In this document: positions 47,510-57,585 of the stretch, in pieces
How the letters are laid out: each line of letters opens with the position of its first letter
How positions within the stretch are numbered: position 1 is the stretch's first letter
Origin: Lunularia cruciata
Taxonomy: Eukaryota; Streptophyta; Marchantiopsida; Lunulariales; Lunulariaceae
Length of the DNA stretch: 64,000 bases
Assembly (NCBI GenBank): GCA_948567375.1
Contig: OX419757.1
Span: 42,780,001-42,844,000 of the forward strand
Direction of reading: 5' to 3'
Program-made: the position numbers and the translations under genes
The notes under the pieces: generated by a model
Told to the model about the DNA's origin: nothing
Database searches by the model: none
Seen by the model: the letters and a program-made list of their open reading frames with translations, nothing else

Positions 47510-48420
47510 CAATGGCGGCAATACCGGATGTTATCCTTGCAATGCAACAACAAATTGAGCATCTTACTTGATTGTTGGATGAACGAGACCAGCGACGACA
47601 AGAACAGATAGATTGAGCGCCAGTTCAAGATGGAGAAGATTGCATTTGATTCCCTAAACTCAAGGTATTTGAAGGCAAGAATCTCTTGGGTGCAGTGGAA
47701 AATTTTGTGTTTGATTGTGAATGTTATTTTGAAGCTACCAATCTACAAGATGAGCAAAAACAGATTCTCTTGGCTTCTAGCCAATTGGATGGAGTAGCAA
47801 AGCTATGGTGGAGATTCTAAGTGGAGCAAGCCGAACGACAAATGGTTGCACCAATATTGACATGGGCAGAATTCAAGAGCACAATAATCAGTCGGTTCCA
47901 AGCTATAAATGCCACACGAGCTGCACGGGATAAGGTGGCAGAGTTGAAACAGATTGGCTCTATAAAAAGTTACATCTCGCAGTTCCAAAACACCATCATG
48001 CAGATCCCAGATATTTTGGAAGGTGAAGCTCTAGATCAATTTGTGAGGGGCTTGGAGGCAAGAACCAAATTAGAGGTAACCATGCAAGAGCCACAACACT
48101 TGGAGGAAGCCATGCGGTTGGCCGAATGTTTTGATTCCTTGGTAGAAACAACTTGGTCTCAACCTCGACCTCCACAAAGCCTACCAATACACTACACACA
48201 AGTAGAGGAGCCACCACTAATGGAGATTGATGCAATTCAACAAATACCACTGAGCATGGTGGACAAAGAGAAATTGTGACAAAATGGTGGTTGTTTTTAT
48301 TGTCGCCAATTGAGGCATCGCATTGCTGAATGTCCACTCAAGAATGGACAACCTCGACAAGTTGCCCACGTGGAGGTTGTGGAGCGGAATGATCAAGGAA
48401 ACAAGGAATCCCAGTAGGAG
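47510..48420 (+). pseudogene. A2 gag with zinc knuckle, broken
   Basis: Readable in one main frame: FEGKNLLGAVENFVFDCECYF, LLASSQLDGVAKLWWRF, a stop at 47818, WAEFKSTIISRFQAIN, and LKQIGSIKSYISQFQ. This is the retrotransposon-gag fold seen in chromoviruses. After another stop the knuckle reads CFYCRQLRHRIAEC (CX2CX4HX4C). Gag assembles the particle and binds RNA. In-frame stops near 47570, 47613, 47818, 48278 and 48416 inactivate it. Confidence 0.85.
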
Positions 48421-48530
48421 ATTTCGAGCCACCTACTGGGAGCTTGATTAGTTCCAATGGGATTGAAGGCTCGACCTATGCAAGTCTGCTTCACTTGCAA
48501 GGTATGATATCTAATTGAGGTTGTAGAATT

Positions 48531-48836
48531 TTGGTTGATTCTGGAAGTTCAAAGAATTGCATATCTATGCAAGTAGCAAAGGAATTGGGTATTCCTATCA
48601 AGCCAGTAATTGGAAGTAGTTTGATGATGGCGGATGGTAGAAAGGGTTTTGCATTCCGCACCTCGCATCTTGTTACCTTCAAGATTGGGAAGGAGTATTT
48701 GGAGTGTATGAGGTTTGTAGTGGCACCGCTACACTATGATATCATTTTGGATCTACCTTGGCTTGAATGTCATAAGGTTCAATTCGATTGGACCCGGCGC
48801 CAAATTCAAGTACAACACCAAGGTAGGAATTTCTGA
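48531..48836 (+). pseudogene. A2 aspartic protease
   Basis: Active-site D-S-G at 48537-48545 (LVDSGSSKN), flap region, and the hydrophobic block IILDLPWLE that forms the second half of the retropepsin core. The frame is open for 101 codons and ends at a stop at 48834, separating it from the RT frame. It is probably part of a single Gag-Pol polyprotein in an intact relative. Confidence 0.85.
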
Positions 48837-48926
48837 TTAGGTTGTCTGGCACCTCTGAGTAAGACACCTAAGAATAGTCAAGCCCAAGATGGGAAGTTTG
48901 TTGAGAAGGTAGCCATAGAGTGAACC

Positions 48927-50267
48927 TTGAAGGAAGTGGAGTCCCAAGATGGGAAGTTTGCCAAGAAGGCAACCATGGAGCAAGCTTGGAAGAGAGATGA
49001 GTCCCTAGAAGGGAAGTTTGTTAGTAAAGCAGCCATAGAGCAAGCTTTGGAGGAAGATAAGTCTGTATTTGCGGTGTGGATCAAGCCAATTACACAAGAC
49101 CAATCTGTGGAGGACCAAGAGCCTCATCAAGTAATGGTTGATTGGATAGTTAAGGAGTTTGTGGACATGTTTCCGGATGATCTGCCGAAGGGATTACCCT
49201 CCGATCAAGGTATGCCCTTTAAGATTGAGTTATTGCCAAGGAGTACTCCAGTGAGTAGACCGATCTATCGGCTCTTACCAAAGGAGTTGGAGGAGTCGCA
49301 AACAACACTTACAGAGTTGTTGGAGAAGGACTTCATACGACATAGTACCTCTCCTTGGGGAGCACCGGTACTATTTGTTCCAAAGAAGGATGGAGGACTT
49401 CGATTCTGTATTGATTATCGTGGGCTCAATAAGCAAACCATGAAGAATGCATATCTCTTGCCTCGGATCGATGACTTACTTGATCAACTAAGTGGAGCAC
49501 GTTACTTTTCCAAGTTGGATCTTTGTAGCGGCTATTGGCAAATTCTGATTGATAGAGAGGATGTGCAAAAGACTTCCTTTCGCACAAGGTATGGGCATTT
49601 TGAGTGGAGAGTTCTACCTTTTGGACTCACTAATGCTCTAGCAGTCTTCATGGATCAGATGCATCGGGTGTTGGATGGACTATTGGATCGGTCAGTGGTG
49701 GTATTCTTGGATGATATCTTAATCTATAGCGAGACAGAGGCAGATTATGTGAATCATGTGCAAGAGGTCCTAAGACGACTACGACACTGGAAATTTTACT
49801 GTAAGAAGTCAAAGTGTGCTATTTGGCAGAAGGAGGTTACCTTCTTGGGTCATAAGATCTCATCAGAGGAGATCAAGATGGAAGAAGAGAAGATCAAGGC
49901 CATTACTGATTGGCCTACCCCAAAGGATGCTATAGAAGTACGGGCATTCAATGGATTGGCTAGTTTTTACCGGCGATTCATCCACTATTATGCTCATGTG
50001 GCTGCACCATTGACTGACCTCTTGGGAAAGAACTTGAGCTTCCAATGGAACACCAAACATGAAGAAGCATTCCAAAAGTTGAAAAATATGGTGTCTTCGA
50101 GACCCATTCTTCAACCATATGATCCTCAACTACCTTGTGTGGTTGATTTTGATGCTTCTAACTTTGCAATTGGAGCTGTGTTGCAACAAGAATTTCTAGA
50201 TAGACTACATCCCATCGCCTTTGTGTCTCGCCGACTAAATACAGCTGAAAGAAATTACTCTGCTTGA
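48927..50267 (+). pseudogene. A2 reverse transcriptase and RNase H start (446-codon open frame)
   Basis: The largest intact frame of the window. Order: a spacer with a repeated unit (ESQDGKFAKKATMEQA / ESLEGKFVSKAAIEQA), RT fingers (STSPWGAPVLFVPKKDG, FCIDYRGLNKQT), palm (FSKLDLCSGYWQI, VLPFGLTNA), active site FLDD at 49704-49715, thumb (FLGHKISSE), then RNase H start (VVDFDASNFAIGAVLQQ). It makes element cDNA inside particles. A one-base frameshift near 50262 breaks RNase H, and the next frame (from 50264) picks up at LAMVYATKVWRHYLLG. Confidence 0.92.
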
Positions 50268-50815
50268 GATGGGAACAACTTGCAATGGTATATGCCACCA
50301 AGGTATGGAGGCATTATCTCTTGGGGAAACAAGTGATCATGCAAACTGATCACAAGCCATTGTTGCAGACCTTACACCTGGAGCACATGAAGAGTCGACA
50401 TCATCGATGGAAAGAGCAACTTCAATTGTTTGACATCATACTTGAGTACAAACCAGGTTGGTTCTATGTCATCCCTGATTTGAAGTCTCTTCCTCTCATT
50501 GCGGTAGCAATTACAACGGTGTCAATTGATCCCAAAATCCATAATGAGTTTTGGTTAGCTCTCCAACAAGATCCCTTCTTCCAAATGGTACATGGTCGTC
50601 TAACAACAGGTGACAAAGAGTACAACACCTTCTCCTTCAAGGAAGGCTTTCTATTCCATGCGGACCGGATCTATGTTCCAGCCAAAGGTGATCTTCAACT
50701 TGTGCGCCTTCAAGAAGCCCATGATTTACCCATCGTTGGTCACATGGGTGTGGACAAGACCTTGGGTACCCTCCAACGTCAATGGTGGTGGCCCAACATG
50801 ACACGAGATGTTTGA
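50264..50815 (+). pseudogene. A2 RNase H end and integrase zinc domain
   Basis: A 183-codon frame: VWRHYLLGKQ and TDHKPLL (RNase H), then a connector, then the integrase H...H block (HDLPIVGHMGVDKTLGTL). The frame ends at a stop just before the C-x2-C pair, which follows at 50830-50850 (CESCQCNK). The zinc domain supports integrase assembly on the cDNA ends. Confidence 0.85.
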
Positions 50816-50920
50816 GAATTTGTTAGATCGTGTGAGAGCTGCCAATGTAACAAGGCCAGTAATCAAAAGCCGAGTGGACTCCTTCAACCGCTTGCCATTC
50901 CATCCGCTTGTTGGGAGCAT

Positions 50921-51472
50921 GTGAGCTTGGATCTCATCACATCCTTGCCAAAGACAAAACAAGCACACACCGCAATCGTGGTGTTTGTGGATAAGCTTAG
51001 TAAGCAAATCCACTTGGCACCAACCTGTGATACCGTGGATGCTCCAACCTTAGTGCAAATCTACTTCGACAATATCTTCAAGCATCATGGGATGCCATGT
51101 GTACTTATCTCCGACCATGATCCTCGATTTACTGGGAAGTTTTGGCAAGCACTCTTCCAGATACTCGGCACCAAGCTTGCTTTGTCCACGGCCTATCATC
51201 CTCAAACTGATGGACAAACTAAACGCGCAAATCATACATTGGAGGATATGTTGCGGGCTTTTGTCAATGTCCACCATACCAATTGGGATGAATGTCTTGC
51301 AGCTACAGAATTTGCCTACAACAATTCCAAACAGGCAAGCACCGGATTTTCTCCCTTCTTTCTCAATTTTGGCCAAGATCTGCTTGTTCCAGATTTGCTT
51401 CTTGCTCCTCCTCCCTCTCAAGTTCCTCATACTTCCACATTCTTGACCACTATATCCCAATCTCTCCAATAA
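50921..51472 (+). pseudogene. A2 integrase catalytic core, catalytic Glu apparently changed to Lys
   Basis: A 183-codon frame: SLDLITSLP (first Asp), ISDHDPRFTGKFW (second Asp), AYHPQTDGQT, and then KRAN where the family has ERxN. The codon AAA at 51221-51223 stands in the position of the catalytic glutamate, consistent with a G-to-A change. Integrase cuts and joins element ends to host DNA, so this copy should not integrate. The FAYNNS..ASTGFSPF block follows normally. Confidence 0.88.
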
Positions 51473-51970
51473 GCCAAGTCTCACCTCCTTGTTGCTCAGA
51501 ATCGCCAAAAACAATATGCGGACCACCATCGTCGTGATCTTACCTTTGAAGTTGGCGATAAAGTCATGCTATCCTCTATTAACCTCCCTCTCTCACTTGA
51601 TACCCAAGTTTGTAAACTTGCTCCTAGTTGGATAGGACCCTTTGATATCACCCACATTGTCTCGCCTGTTGCTTATCGACTTGCCTTGCCTTGTCACATG
51701 CGTATCCATCTTGTCTTTCATGTTTCCAAGTTGAAACCCTTTGTTCCTAACCCCTCTTCCTTTTCCTCTTGAGTCCAACCTCCTCCTCTGCCTGTCACTA
51801 TCAATGATCATGAGGAGTACGAAGTTGATCGTATCCTTGCACGTCATCATATTCAACGCAGCCGTCACCAACATACAAAGTACAAGGTCCTTTGGAAAGG
51901 GTATCCCCTTCATGATGCCACATGGGAACCTCTTTCCCACCTCCAAAATGCACAAATTGCCATCAAGGAA
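51473..51970 (+). pseudogene. A2 integrase C-terminal region and chromodomain
   Basis: 51480-51772 reads QYADHHRRDLTFEVGDKVML, then LAPSWIGPFDI (GPF motif), then HPVFHVSKLKP-like LVFHVSKLKPF. After a stop at 51770, the chromodomain at about 51811-51966 reads YEVDRILARH, KYKVLWKGYPLHDATWEP and an acidic helix. The aromatic positions of the methyl-lysine cage are present in part (Y, W, W). Chromodomains direct insertion to marked heterochromatin, which fits A elements sitting inside other elements here. Confidence 0.88.
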
Positions 51971-52012
51971 TTCGAAGCTTCACTGGCAACGAGGACATCA
52001 CCAACTAGCGGC

Positions 52013-52021
52013 AGGGGAATA
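52013..52021 (+). other. A2 polypurine tract
   Basis: AGGGGAATA directly before the 3' LTR, the plus-strand primer site in reverse transcription. Confidence 0.7.
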
Positions 52022-52430
52022 TGTAACAATATGGAGTTTAGCGACAAAGTTAGTCGGGCTTACGAAGTAGAGAATAAGACAAAATAGCCTAGAATATTCT
52101 AGAAGTATCTAAGAAGCTTCTTGGGAAGCTTCCTAACTAGTTAACTTGTGCCCTAAGCAGGAAGCTTCTAGAAGCTTCTAACTAGCTTAGCTTGCACGCC
52201 AAGTAGGTGGCTTCTAGAAGGAAGCTTCTTGAGAAGCTTCCTGGTTAACTTGGCTTGCATTCCAAGAAAGTGGCTCAAGGAAGCTTCTTGAGAAGCTTCA
52301 AGGGCCTTGTATGCTACCTATAAATACCAAAGCCAAAGCTCATGCTAGGCATTTGGAGCTTTCACTCATTCAAGTATCCCAATGTGAGTTTCCATTCTCC
52401 TATTTATCTCCTCGGTTTTGGTCTTTTACA
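52022..52430 (+). repeat. A2 3' LTR
   Basis: 409 bp. The heat-shock arrays are kept: GAAnnTTCnnGAA at 52092-52104 and the four-unit array at 52161-52178. One 14-bp unit present in the 5' LTR is missing. Confidence 0.95.
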
Positions 52431-52435
52431 ATGGG

Positions 52436-52809
52436 TATGTCACCTACCAGTACGCTTCAGTAGTGGCAGTCTTGGCTCACTATAGTCCGGGACCATAGCA
52501 ACATCAGTTTTAGCTTTCAGTGATGCAGTTACTTGGCCTAGTGACTTGTTGGAGGGGAATGCCCATGCAGAGGATACTCCAATACCAGAGGAGATCACTT
52601 GGCTTTGGAGTACAAGTGGGATTGTTCCATCCACTTTGGATGTTCCATTGTGGAGTTCAGAGGAGGCATTGTAGCAACATGCAAATCACTTGGTGCAGTA
52701 GGCTTGGAGTGGAGCCTTCGTACCATCAGGAGATGAGTGTGAGGATGAGCCTCCAGAGACGATTTATTTGACACCTCTGGATACCACACTCATTGCTTGG
52801 CAGTATCCA
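52436..52809 (+). pseudogene. B2 protease-methyltransferase spacer
   Basis: Continuation of the B2 polyprotein after A2. The readings are fragmentary (83 codons at 52520-52771) and match no family I know. In frame terms it links the protease to the methyltransferase domain. Confidence 0.5.
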
Positions 52810-53760
52810 ATAGAGAGGATATGCCTATTGGAGTTGTTTGGTGAGATTAGCACCGGACTAGCTACGGTGTTACAAGCGGGTATATGAGTACATAAGTACT
52901 TGTATGTAGAGAGAGATGAGACTGCTAGGTGAGTCTCTCTACATCATGTGCACACTTGGCCTATCAGTATCTAAAGTTATTACCGATGTCAGTAGTCAGA
53001 GGTTACCAAAAGGCCCTACCATGAGATATTTCCTTACTGGGGGCGCATGACCTAGAGAGATATGGGCCTATTCACTTGGTGATTTCTGGATGGCCATGTC
53101 AGGGACATACATGTGCTGGTAGAGGATTGGGTCTTTAGGATCCTTGTTCTGGTGTGTTTTGGGAGATGTTACGGATACTACAACATCTCTAGGTTCATCA
53201 GTCTGTTTCTTCAGCTTACCTTTTGGAGAACATTCCTTTGATGGGTGATTCTTGCACTAGAGTGGTGGCGAGTACACATCAAGTCCATTCTTGGATGGGA
53301 CCTGCTGTATTGTTAGATGCAGCCAGAGTGGGATCATGGGCTCATCGTCTTCATCTTTGGTGGACAAACCTCTTACCCAGAGAGGTTCTACAGCATGCTT
53401 ATGATGGGATTTAGCGACTGGACCACATTCTTGTTGATGATATCTTGGATGTTGGGAGTCAGTCTCAGACACTACCTATGGTAGTGGTGAACCTAGTTGG
53501 ACAACCTAGAGCCGCATTTCCAACACTCATGAGTTTCCCAGGCTCTTGTGCTTTTCGAGAGAGAGGACTTGGACTTGTTTGGGACTCATAGTTACAGCAG
53601 TTGGTGGAGCCCAATGCTGATGAGAGAGAGCGGGTGATAGGTTTTTGCACCGGTATTACCGCTGTTCCAGCAGTGTCAGAGACATCTAGGCGTCAGGTGT
53701 TAGGTCAGGCTATAGACCTGAACTGTTTGACCTGGATTGTGCCTTGGCTTGGCAGAGCAG
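52810..53760 (+). pseudogene. B2 cytosine-5 DNA methyltransferase domain in the pol polyprotein
   Basis: Motifs in the expected order: CLLELFGEISTGLATVLQAG (motif I, SAM binding, 52822-52881), YLYVERDETAR (motif II, near 52900), a frameshift before 53046, HDLERYGPIHLVISGWPCQG (motif IV with catalytic Cys at 53097-53099), GRGLGL and a stop, FWEMLR, LLENIP (motif VI, 53220-53237), DAARVGSWAHRLHLWWTNL (arginine motif, near 53316), and GQAIDLN (C-terminal motif, near 53706). Such enzymes add a methyl group to cytosine C5. The WTNL block resembles the DNMT3/DRM-like group most. At least four stops and one frameshift inactivate this copy. It lies between protease and RT, inside the element coding region. 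Confidence 0.88.
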
Positions 53761-54129
53761 CGTAGGATGCGCTTGATAGGCATCACCACTCGGACACTTG
53801 TGAGCCCTGTGCTTATCGAGACTATTTAGGCACATGCTGGGGGTGATGGACCGAGTGGACATGGTATTCTTGGGACACATCCAATAGCTACTAGGGAGAG
53901 TGGTCTACTTGGAGTCCATCCAGGTGAGCGTGGGCTACTTGGATTACACCCTTGGTCCACATGGGATGCAGCTAGAGGACGTGTGGAGCTTGCAGCTAGA
54001 GTGGAGGGAGTTTTTCACACAGAGGTTGGGACCTCTAGTGGTCGGGAGCATGACACTATTGCTCCCAAGGGCCCAATGTAGCAGTCAGTCAGTACATCTT
54101 CCACTCCTACTATAGTTACAGAGGATACT
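53761..54129 (+). pseudogene. B2 linker between methyltransferase and RT
   Basis: A Gly/Leu/His-rich reading with a short tandem (GLLG.HP units near 53905-53960). It is probably a flexible spacer. No domain is recognised. Confidence 0.5.
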
Positions 54130-55190
54130 TGGGAGCTAGATCTTGGACCCAAGTTTATTGGAGAGGAAAGACGGAGGGTTTCGAGGTTCTTGAGGAGTCA
54201 CACGAGTTGTTTTGCCTTCAATATGAAGGATTTGGGTGCTCTGAAGGGACCTGGTATACGGATTGAGCTGACTAGCAACACACCAGTTTTCCAACGTCCT
54301 TATCAATATAGTGATATGGAGAGGACATTGATTCAGAGCCCAAGTAGTGACCTTTTTGAGGCTGGTTTGGTGGAGATTTCACATGGAGAGTATGCATCAG
54401 CGACAGTGATGCCAACCAAGAAGGATATGCATGGCAACTATACAGATAGGCGGATATGTGGAGATTACCGTCCTATCAACCGACAGACCAGGGCTGATCG
54501 GTATGCCATGCCTACACCGGAGGAGATTTTTGATGCAATTGGGCATGCAAAGATCTTCAATACTTTGGATCTTTGAGCAGGATATCATCAATTTCCGATC
54601 AGGGAGGAGGATAAGTCCAAGATAGCATTTTGGGCTATTGATCCTCATGGCAAGGATGTGTTATTTCAATGGAGGTTCTTACCATTTGGGTTACAGAATG
54701 CTCTTGCTGAGTTCCAGAGGGTCATGTGTAGGATCCTAGCTAGATTGGATTTTGCTTGGTGCTATATTGATGACATTTTGGTCTATAGCACTACTGTGGA
54801 GGAGCATGAGAGATAGTTGTTGGAGGTGTTTGAGAGGTTGAGATCTCATGGACTCAAATTACATCCTAGGAAGTGTAGGTTCTTCCACAAGCAAGTTGAG
54901 TATTTGGGTCACACTATCTACCCCGGAAGACTTGGTGTTCAGCAGACCAAGGTGGAGGCTATTGCACGTATTCCTTGGCCTACGGATGTGAGCAAAGTGT
55001 GAGCATTCCTTGGGTTGGCAAACTTCTATTACCGCTATGTTAGAGGATTTAGTGCCATTGCCAAGGCCTTAACAAAGCTGACCAAGCTTACACAAGAGTG
55101 GTGTTGGGGAGATGAGCAGGAGAGAGCTATTGTAGAGCTCAAGGAGAGGTTGACATCTGCTCCTATTTGAGGAGACCGATCAAGGGATGA
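54130..55190 (+). pseudogene. B2 reverse transcriptase
   Basis: 54190-54576 carries the region ahead of the fingers (LKGPGIRIELTS), then CGDYRPINRQT and HAKIFNTLDL (palm). A stop at 54574 follows. Then AGYHQFPIREEDKSKIAF, WRFLPFGLQNA, the active site YIDD at 54763-54774, and LGHTIYPGRLGV (thumb). The order and motifs are those of Ty3/gypsy RT. Several single-base stops (54574, 54813, 55000) inactivate it. Confidence 0.9.
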
Positions 55191-55560
55191 CCATTTCAGG
55201 TTCATACTGATTGGAGTATGTTGGGGCTTGGAGCGGTGCTCACCCAACATGATGATGAGGGGAAGGAGTTTGTGGTGGCCTATGCTAGTCGCTCCAACAA
55301 TTCAGCGGAGGCGAAGTATAGTTCATATGAGGGAGAGTGCTTGGTAGCAGTTTAGGCAGTAGCACATTTCCGATGTTACCTATTAGGTAACCACTTCACT
55401 CTCATCACTGATCATCAGCCACTGAAGTAGTTGATGGAGTCCAACAAGCTTTCAAGGAAGCTTGCACGATGGGCTCTGATTTTATAGGAGTATGATTTCA
55501 CGGTTGTTCACAGACCTGGAGTGGTGAACCGTGATGCATATGGGTTGAGTAGAAACCCAT
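55190..55560 (+). pseudogene. B2 RNase H
   Basis: [16 protein letters not shown] (first acidic residue), [39 protein letters not shown] and VNRDAYGLSRNP are readable in order, with two or three stops. It degrades the RNA strand of the RNA-DNA hybrid. Confidence 0.88.
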
Positions 55561-55929
55561 ATCCCAGCCAGCAAGATCAGATCGGAGCACATTGGCATGG
55601 TGAGACAGATGAGGAGATGGTGCCAAGTTGGCATGAATTGGCCTTTCTGTGTATATTTGCAAAGGCTTTGGTGGTTTCTCTCTTAGTGCATACAGGAGGA
55701 GTTATTGAGGTCACATATCAAGAGAGTGAAGATATTGGTACAGTTCAGCGAGACATTCATGATGATGTTTGAGTGATGGACTATCTTTGTATTAGTGTTG
55801 TGGGTGGCACAGTTGGGGCCAAGGAGAGAGACCGTGTTCTTCAGCGAGGCAGACGGTTCAGATTGGAGGGTAGACACCTTTTGCGTGTATGGGAGGATGG
55901 TAGAGTGCAAGTAGTACCTCTTCCATCTC

Positions 55930-57055
55930 AAAGACCACAGTTGGTCCGTCATGCTCATGAGGAGCTAGGACATTTTGGAGTAAAGCATACGTATAGCTTA
56001 CTCCAGAGTCATTATTGATGGCACGGTATGTAGACCGAGGTACAACAGTTTGTTGCTAGATGTGTGGTTTGTGACCGAGTTAGAGCATCATTCAATGCTC
56101 CTAAGCCACAGTTACACCCATTACCTATCATGGGATTGGGTTACCGTTGGAGTTTGGACTTTGCCGGACCTTTACCGTTAACTGTGAGACATCATCAGAA
56201 TGTTTTGGTGATGGTGGAGCACTTCTCTAAGTGGATTGAGTTGGTGGCACTTCCTGACAAGCCTAGTGAAGGGACAACTTACTTGTTCTTGGATCAAGTT
56301 CTTAGTCATTTTGATGCACCAGCTGAGGTTTTGACTGATCAGGGTACAAAGTTCTTGGGGGAGTTTCAGGTCTTGTGTGACAAGGCTTTGATTGATCATT
56401 GTACTACATCTTGAGATCACCTTGAGGCAGATGGCTTTGCAGAGAGAGTGGTTCAGACGGTGAAGAGAGGATTGCAAAAGTATGGTTTGCAGAGAGGCCA
56501 CTTGGGAGATTAGGATCTCCAATTACCTTGGTTGGCCATGGGCTATCGGTTCAGCCGGCAAGCCTCCTTAGCATCCTTCTCTCCATACTTTCTACTCTAT
56601 GGATGAGATCCAGATTTACCTGTAGCTACCTCCAGATTCGTCGAGATGCTACTGTAGTTTTGGACTTGGATGATCCCGATATATGGATGAGCGCATGTTC
56701 TCAGCGGGCAGAGATCTTTTGGAGAGTGATGCCAATGGCCTTTGAGAACTTGGTGATTGCTCAGCATAGAGATACTTTATGCTATGCTACCATTCAAGGA
56801 GGAGGTTATAGACCCTCGATCCATCAATTTCATCCAGGCGACTATGTATATCTACAGCAGACAACACCGACAATACTTGATGTTTCTACAGGCCGCACTA
56901 TCTTGAGAGTGCACAAGGTTTTGCCATCTAGAATCCTTGTGTTAGAAGGACGTGATGGTGTTGTTTGGAAGGATCATGTGCACAATTGTGCACCATGCCA
57001 CCTCCCAAACATTGATGGTACTATGGACCCAAGCTTGGCACTTGTGTACGTGTAG
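55930..57055 (+). pseudogene. B2 integrase
   Basis: Zinc domain: HAHEELGHFGVKHTYSLL ... CVVCDRV. Core: WSLDFAGPLPLT (Asp), VLTDQGTKFLGEF (Asp), and after a stop at 56412, DHLEADGFAERVVQTVK with the glutamate in AERV retained. The C-terminal frame (56528-57055) holds FHPGDYVYLQQ and a GRTILRVHKVL stretch. There are several stops but all three catalytic residues are legible. It ends about 530 bp before the 3' LTR core. Confidence 0.88.
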
Positions 57056-57070
57056 GCTTGAGGTGTATGT

Positions 57071-57155
57071 GGGAGCGATTGTGGCACTTAAGAGTCTATG
57101 TCATACGTAGACTCTAAAGTCATACCTAGACTCTAAAGTGCCACAATCGCCCCCC
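57071..57155. repeat. Hairpin L: inverted repeat in the B2 3' region
   Basis: 57071-57098 (gggagcgattgtggcac...) is complementary to 57128-57154, with a 29-bp middle that repeats part of the arm again. The same arm motif occurs at hairpin R and in the tail after the LTR core. Confidence 0.9.
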
Positions 57156-57440
57156 TAGCTGGCGGTTAGGTCCCTCTAACTCCAGATAGCCATCTACTCT
57201 AAGTATATAGTATACCCTCTAATGGGCAAAGATCAAGAGGCCGGGTGCTATGGAGCCCCATTGTTAGTCGCCTGTCTGCAATCTATACCATATAAAGAAT
57301 GAACTAGCTATAGGTCAAGTACATCTAGGACATAACCATTGTCCCTAAGGAACCACCGTGAGGGGAGGAGTCATACATGCCATATGCCATCCTCTCAAAC
57401 AACTATCACACACTAACATAGTAGCAGCTCCACCAGAAGA
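57156..57440. other. Segment inverted relative to B1
   Basis: 57180-57435 is the reverse complement of B1 18416-18668 along its length. It lies between hairpins L and R. It has no coding content. Confidence 0.85.
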
Positions 57441-57443
57441 GCA

Positions 57444-57513
57444 CTCTAAAGTGCCACAATTGCCCCCCAGTCATGCTCATGGGTGTATGGGGGGCGATTG
57501 TGGCACTTTAGAG
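57444..57513. repeat. Hairpin R: inverted repeat in the B2 3' region
   Basis: 57444-57468 (ctctaaagtgccacaattgc...) pairs with 57489-57513, one mismatch, loop about 20 bp. The right arm runs on into the 90-bp tail copy X that ends exactly at the LTR core. Confidence 0.92.
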
Positions 57514-57585
57514 TCTATGTATGACTTATGTGTGAGTTGTGCTTCTAAAGTGTATGATGTTGACAACAATGTATATACGCACAAC
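57496..57585 (+). repeat. X: tail copy before the 3' LTR core
   Basis: It matches 58038-58144 (X') apart from a 17-bp stretch missing here. It ends at 'cgcacaac', directly before TGTCAC of the core. Confidence 0.88.

Larger units (their letters stand above)
46818..52430 (+). mobile_element. A2: younger chromovirus-type Ty3/gypsy element inserted in B2
   Basis: 5613 bp with LTRs 46818-47240 and 52022-52430, a tRNA-Met primer site, gag, protease, RT, RNase H, integrase with chromodomain, and a polypurine tract. Flanks are ACGGG (46813-46817) and ATGGG (52431-52435), a 5-bp target duplication with a single C-to-T difference at a CG. The LTRs are nearly identical except for a 14-bp repeat-unit difference and scattered transitions. 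A handful of stops, one frameshift in RNase H and a changed integrase catalytic residue make it inactive. Confidence 0.95.

Noticed and set aside
51050-51529. 159-codon minus-strand frame in A2
   Set aside because: It is antisense to the integrase core and its content is explained by it.
52810-53760. Host DNMT gene fragment captured by chance next to the element
   Set aside because: The same domain occurs at the same place in B1, in line with protease and RT, so it belongs to the element.
57071-57513. A MITE or foldback DNA transposon inserted in B2
   Set aside because: The segment between the hairpins also exists in B1 in inverted form, so it is part of the element. I saw no target duplication around the hairpin pair.
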